A stretch of 64,000 nucleotides of DNA from a bacterium (GTDB lineage Bacteria > Hydrothermota > DG-26 > JAUXAN01): NCBI GenBank assembly GCA_030619885.1, contig JAUXAN010000005.1, positions 1 through 64,000 of the forward strand. Direction: 5' to 3'. Shown piece by piece: positions 60,180 to 64,000 of the stretch (positions are counted from its first letter, which is position 1; every line of letters begins with the position of its first letter). The notes under the pieces were generated by a model. That model searched no databases. It saw nothing but the letters and a program-made list of their open reading frames with translations, and was not told the origin of the DNA. A program made the position numbers and the translations under genes.

Positions 60180-63100
60180 CTACTTGAGCAATTTATTATG
60201 CCAATAAATAGAAATTAGGACTATCAAGATAATTGCTAAAATAGCACCGGGAATAGCTGAAGGATGGGCATTCAATATGCCTTGCTTCAGCTCACCGAGG
60301 ACAGCAACAGACCCCAACGCCAGAGGAACGAGTGCCAACTGAAAACGAAACACGAACAGGTAAGCCAAGAGATAAATAATGCCTGTAAGCAGACCCGAGA
60401 ATAACCAGAAACGTAAGCTGTTTACGGAGGCTCCAGTAATGATAAATATCAATAAAATAAGCAATATAGAGAAAAGAATTTTCCTTTGGGTCCAACCTTT
60501 TGAGAAACGAGCTATCGCTGTAAAAATAAGTAAAAACAATGTCGTTCCTATGATGTAACCCGTAAGAGGATTAAACCCGACGCCTAATATAGGTATAAAG
60601 CTACTCAAGGCGCTATATTTGGCCCAAAAAGGTTCCAGTGATGGCTCAAACAGCGCGGAAATACATGCTGATAGGCCAGCAATCAAAGCTCCCAAAGAAA
60701 AACCCAACCAGATAGAGTTCATATGAGACCGTAGAGTCTTCCAAGTCTGAATGAACCCTAAAACGAGCGCCGGACCGGCGGAGATAAATAGTATCCCCAC
60801 AATAGGAAAAGCGATAGCTGCAAAAATTTGATTCAACAGAGGTTCAGTAGTGGAAAATTTAGCTATTGTAGAAGGCCATTTATTAATTAAGTTTATGATT
60901 CCCAGACCGAACAATAATGCAAAGAAGCTAAGAAAGACCGAAACAGAAAACTTTTTACGACTCCAACTAATAATAGCTCCTATAACTCCAGCCAGAAATA
61001 TTAGGAACATTATTGTGCCACTGAAGACTTGAAATACTCTGATCAGATTCCTTTGATTGCGCTCTTGTCGAGCCCATTCCTCTGGAACATGAATGTAACG
61101 ATAGGAATCCACCACTTTATCGCCAGAAATTTGCACTGCAATACGGGCTTCGCCTTCTTTCAATGGATAATTCAATGTGTCTGCAAATGTGAAAAGCCAA
61201 TCTTTACGTTCAGGAAGCTTTGAAGGCTCAGCCGAAACTTCTTTCATCTTTGAAGGGTCAAGTTGATACTTTTCTGAAAGAACCGAATGTGCTATCTCAC
61301 GTGCTTCATCTTCTGCTAAGCTGGCGCCGGCTCTTGCCTCAGGCAATTTATGTCGAAATCTTAAAACTTCACCTTCTTTTGCAATAAAAACCTGATACTC
61401 TTCGGCACGTTCAGCTACATCACCTTCAAACTGTACAAAACGAATTTTCCAGTGAGGGGATAATAAATAACTGCCAATTAAAACCTTATATTTTTCTCTA
61501 CCACCTGTTTGCCAGATAAAGCGATCATCTTGTTCTAAAGGAGTCTCGACACAACTAAGAAGTTTCCAGGAATCTGACAGTTCAATACCATGTTCAGTCA
61601 GTGTATTTCGCGCAAGCTTTTTAACATCGTTGCGTCCTATGGTCAGGGAAAGTGCATAATTCTGGAAATTCGTAGCAAAGAACCAGATGACCAAGCCCAA
61701 TATTCCTCCAACAAGCAGCAAACGACTTGTTCTTGAACTGAATGCAGGAATTTCTGCAACTTTGATTTCTTTCGGTTCAGGCTCTACTTCTGCTTTTTCA
61801 GGGGGGTACCAGGAACGGTTGTAGTGTTCTTCTTTTACCTCACGCCATTGTTTGGTACGAAGCCTTGCCCAGACTATTACCCAAAGAGGAACAAGTGTCA
61901 GGATAATGACCAGTGCCTGGTTAACCCAGATACCCGGAGCAGAAGAGACGAATAAGGGCAGCGCAATCCAGACCACATCAACTGCAAAATGTAAAACAAT
62001 TGCTGGTAAAAGACCAAAATAAAGGTAGATTAGTCCAAAAGCCAATGATGGAATAATCAACTCCACCACACGGGCATAGGCTGGTTGTTGTGGATAATTT
62101 GCATGACCTGCGCCGAAGATTAGGGCCTGAATAATGAAAGCAGAAATGATCCAGGTTCGGCGGTGACCAAACCTTTGACCGAGAAGAGCAGCTCCTGCAA
62201 TGGGAATGGCACGGAACAGACACTCTTCCATAAACCCGGCTCGAAGGGAAATTGCTATCGAGGTGAGCCAGGGGAAATATGTCGCCAGTACATCAGGTTC
62301 AAATAGCGCCTCTGAGGGAGTCCACCATCCTAACACCTTAGTTGCAAAAAAATACAGTGCGATATCAAAGGCAAAAAAGAGACTTACTGCCAGATAGCCA
62401 CTAATGGTTCTTCCAAGAATAGCCGGGGAGCTTGCCACATCAGATGACCACAAACGCCACATTTGAACATGATGCGGAAAGGCCTTACGGGTAAGACTCT
62501 CTGCCGCCATAAATGAAACAGTAAGCAAGAGGCCAAAGCCCACAAAGATTAGAAGCAATTGCATAATTTGTTGTAACAGAAACCCCTGAGCAGATAGCGC
62601 AGTGTCATAATCCATCCAGGCTAATGGCCAGTGGTTGATACTTGCCAGAACTTGAATAAAGGCGACGAAAAGTCCCCAGAAAAGCGGCTTACGCCAGATA
62701 ACCCAATGCTGGCGAAGTAGAAAGAACAATCCAACGATGCATCCTCCAATAATATACAAAACGACCCCTGCGATTATGGCAGTATTAGCAATCGTATTAT
62801 TGGCAGAGCGCATCTCTTCATAGCGACGTAAAAATGCTTCCGGTATTTTTATAAAATGAACAAGTTCTGTGAGTTTATCACCTCCTACAACTAAAGAAAG
62901 GCGGTAGCGTCCTTCACCGATTTGCACATCAAGTCGCTCGTAAACAAATGTGTGATCTGTTCGCCCACCTGGACGGACTTCCTGTGATTGTTCAACCAAC
63001 TCGTAAGCAGTCAAATCAATCTTCCATTTTTCTTCAGTAGTTGTTTCAGCAATTACCTGTGCAGAATCAGCAGTTAGACTTGCACCTGGTTCATCTTCAG

Positions 63101-63497
63101 GGAGCTTTTCAACAAAGCCGTAAGGTTGACCGCTGGGGGTGAAGCGAATAAGTGTCTCGTTTGTTTCACCCTCATTGAAATGGCGAACACGCCAGGTATA
63201 AGGAGAATACAGTCCTTCTTCCAACATTTTAGCAAAAGCTTCAGTTCCACCTGACTCAAGTTCTACAAAATTTTGCACCATTCGATCAAGTTTAAATGAC
63301 GCAGCCTGTTTAAAATCTTCTGGTTCCCAATCGTGTTTGTTTGCTAAATCCTGCGCAGATTGAAGAGCCGTCTGTCGATCCATTTTAAGATCAAGGGTTA
63401 CTATAGGATATGCGCTTGAAAAATACTTGAAAGTGAAAATCACGCTTCCAATAAATATTAAGGTAAATACGATCCAAAAAATTGGTTTTTTAAACAT
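60180..63497 (-). CDS. Giant CPBP-family intramembrane metalloprotease with duplicated external domains
   Basis: 1105 residues from ATG 63497, with AGGAGG at 63501-63506; an upstream frame to 63527 is REP-like repeat. Signal/anchor helix at ~7-27, a first external domain (~30-240), membrane helices and a CPBP core: EE-x3-R in AGFMEECLFRAIP (~420), FGAGHANYP and LHFAVDVVW. Then come a cytosolic linker, a second external domain (~640-870) and ~8 more helices. The two external domains are paralogous (GASLTADSAQVIAE and GASLAEDEAREIAH; VVGGDKLTELVHFIKIPEAF and QISGDKVVDSYRYIHVPEEW). CPBP enzymes are usually ~250-300 residues. Substrate unknown. Confidence 0.85.
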   Translation of the reverse strand: MFKKPIFWIVFTLIFIGSVIFTFKYFSSAYPIVTLDLKMDRQTALQSAQDLANKHDWEPEDFKQAASFKLDRMVQNFVELESGGTEAFAKMLEEGLYSPYTWRVRHFNEGETNETLIRFTPSGQPYGFVEKLPEDEPGASLTADSAQVIAETTTEEKWKIDLTAYELVEQSQEVRPGGRTDHTFVYERLDVQIGEGRYRLSLVVGGDKLTELVHFIKIPEAFLRRYEEMRSANNTIANTAIIAGVVLYIIGGCIVGLFFLLRQHWVIWRKPLFWGLFVAFIQVLASINHWPLAWMDYDTALSAQGFLLQQIMQLLLIFVGFGLLLTVSFMAAESLTRKAFPHHVQMWRLWSSDVASSPAILGRTISGYLAVSLFFAFDIALYFFATKVLGWWTPSEALFEPDVLATYFPWLTSIAISLRAGFMEECLFRAIPIAGAALLGQRFGHRRTWIISAFIIQALIFGAGHANYPQQPAYARVVELIIPSLAFGLIYLYFGLLPAIVLHFAVDVVWIALPLFVSSAPGIWVNQALVIILTLVPLWVIVWARLRTKQWREVKEEHYNRSWYPPEKAEVEPEPKEIKVAEIPAFSSRTSRLLLVGGILGLVIWFFATNFQNYALSLTIGRNDVKKLARNTLTEHGIELSDSWKLLSCVETPLEQDDRFIWQTGGREKYKVLIGSYLLSPHWKIRFVQFEGDVAERAEEYQVFIAKEGEVLRFRHKLPEARAGASLAEDEAREIAHSVLSEKYQLDPSKMKEVSAEPSKLPERKDWLFTFADTLNYPLKEGEARIAVQISGDKVVDSYRYIHVPEEWARQERNQRNLIRVFQVFSGTIMFLIFLAGVIGAIISWSRKKFSVSVFLSFFALLFGLGIINLINKWPSTIAKFSTTEPLLNQIFAAIAFPIVGILFISAGPALVLGFIQTWKTLRSHMNSIWLGFSLGALIAGLSACISALFEPSLEPFWAKYSALSSFIPILGVGFNPLTGYIIGTTLFLLIFTAIARFSKGWTQRKILFSILLILLIFIITGASVNSLRFWLFSGLLTGIIYLLAYLFVFRFQLALVPLALGSVAVLGELKQGILNAHPSAIPGAILAIILIVLISIYWHNKLLK

Positions 63498-63506
63498 AGT
63501 ACCTCC

Positions 63507-63540
63507 TAAAATAGGGACAGTGCCCATTTATTTGTTCCGT
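63507..63540. repeat. Solo REP-like hairpin
   Basis: aaaatagggacagtgcccatttatttgt: GGGAC/GTGCCC with outer AAATA/TTATTT arms. The arms resemble the ends of the RAYT mini-element at 28950 (aaataaatggggacgg) and the fragment near 270. Confidence 0.5.
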
Positions 63541-63709
63541 CCCTTACCTTCTAAACTGTTTTCTTCATTCTCAAACGGAAGGTCTATTTTCTCCAACACA
63601 AATCTTTCAATTTTATCTACTGCCTCAATAGCCTTCTTTGGCTGAGGTTTTCCCGGGCAAATCTTAACCAACCTTTGACCAATTTGATTTCTTCTTCATT
63701 CTTTTTCAA
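63528..63709 (-). pseudogene. Decayed HEPN-domain toxin gene
   Basis: From TTG 63709 the minus strand encodes KKNEEEIKLVKGWLRFAREN L, typical of a HEPN first helix, then stops. A neighbouring frame encodes the typical last helix KAIEAVDKIERFVLEKIDLP. The central ~70 residues, including the RxxxH site, are deleted. Downstream of and overlapping an MNT-type nucleotidyltransferase gene, as in intact MNT/HEPN pairs. Confidence 0.55.
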
Positions 63710-63999
63710 AGTATTTTCCCATCCTTAAAGATATGGTATAGATAAAACGGGTTTTTGGCTCTGAAATTCCACGCCACTTCCTCCGGTTTTCGTACCAACA
63801 AATCTACCGCGAACTTTCGTCCCCGTAATAATGCATCTACCTTTCGCCTTATCACTTTGCTGGATTCTTTACCATCTTTGATTATAAACAGGTCTAGATC
63901 ACTATCTTGGTTAAAATCACCTCTGGCATACGAGCCAAACAGGATGATTTTTTCTGGTTGAATTTCTCGAACAATTTTTTCAACTATATAGTTTATTAA
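63706..63999 (-). CDS. MNT-type minimal nucleotidyltransferase (antitoxin-like), partial at window edge
   Basis: About 97 residues; the start lies beyond position 64000. Motif IILFGSYARGDFNQDSDLDL (GSxxxGxxxxxSDxD), then a further Asp in KFAVDLLVRKPEEVAW and NPFYLYHIFKDGKIL at the end. In MNT/HEPN systems this enzyme AMPylates and neutralises the HEPN RNase. Its partner here is a pseudogene. Confidence 0.8.
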   Translation of the reverse strand, partial: LINYIVEKIVREIQPEKIILFGSYARGDFNQDSDLDLFIIKDGKESSKVIRRKVDALLRGRKFAVDLLVRKPEEVAWNFRAKNPFYLYHIFKDGKIL

Positions 64000-64000
64000 C

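Overview
The window looks like one chromosome segment of an uncultivated, AT-rich bacterium from the wider FCB / candidate-phylum group; WOR-3 (Stahlbacteria) or TA06-like is my best guess. The placement is inference. It rests on a 1841-residue SprA homologue (type IX secretion translocon), several secreted beta-propeller-type proteins ending in a type IX C-terminal sorting domain, and a genome strewn with short palindromic repeats. No 16S rRNA gene is present to test it.

Layout. 1-1150: a decayed toxin-antitoxin pair and a promoter. 1149-7442: tRNA-Arg(CCT), a TPR membrane protein and convergent sprA. 7443-12960: dnaJ-rsmE, then pnp, two TPR proteins (one BamD-like) and nadD. 13120-14524 (minus): cNMP-binding protein, purN and a large Alu-type SRP RNA. 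14816-20446: a carbon cluster of aconitase-family large and small subunits (split by a mobile four-helix-bundle cassette), an HD protein, a SucC-like and a SucD-like subunit, and a 255-residue citryl-CoA-lyase-type protein. Together these suggest citrate cleavage or synthesis by the citryl-CoA route. 20511-24452: caspase-like C25 peptidase, coaX, tsaE, a tautomerase and a stand-alone GMP-synthase ATPase subunit. 24882-31296: a type IX cargo protein, an unknown protein, a GCS2-family ligase, a RAYT-derived mini-element and prolyl oligopeptidase. 31327-33458: a type II restriction-modification cassette with flanking repeats. 33624-37261: C26 amidotransferase, ComFB, gcvPB, zinc-ribbon coiled-coil protein and RNase HI. 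37394-38038: RNase P RNA. 38163-43345: clpC, ribF, DUF177 and two envelope proteins. 44148-56786: secreted and envelope proteins, three of them type IX cargo, plus a HEAT-repeat/ArsP-permease fusion. 56844-59256: ftsH and folE. 59497-63999: a small membrane protein cassette, a giant CPBP protease and a decayed MNT/HEPN pair at the edge.

The most striking observation is the RNase P RNA gene. Its P3 helix is a perfect 20-bp stem closed by a 252-nt loop, and that loop encodes a GIY-YIG nuclease whose reading frame starts on the last base of the stem and runs on into the conserved RNA core. Second, many palindromic elements have landed inside protein genes without breaking the frame (DUF177, two signal-peptide regions, a type IX sorting-domain linker) or exactly between overlapping genes. 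Third, five genes (sprA, dnaJ, pnp, the zinc-ribbon protein and a type IX cargo gene) have a promoter -10 hexamer exactly 7 nt upstream of the start codon and no Shine-Dalgarno sequence. This predicts leaderless transcripts and corrects three start codons.
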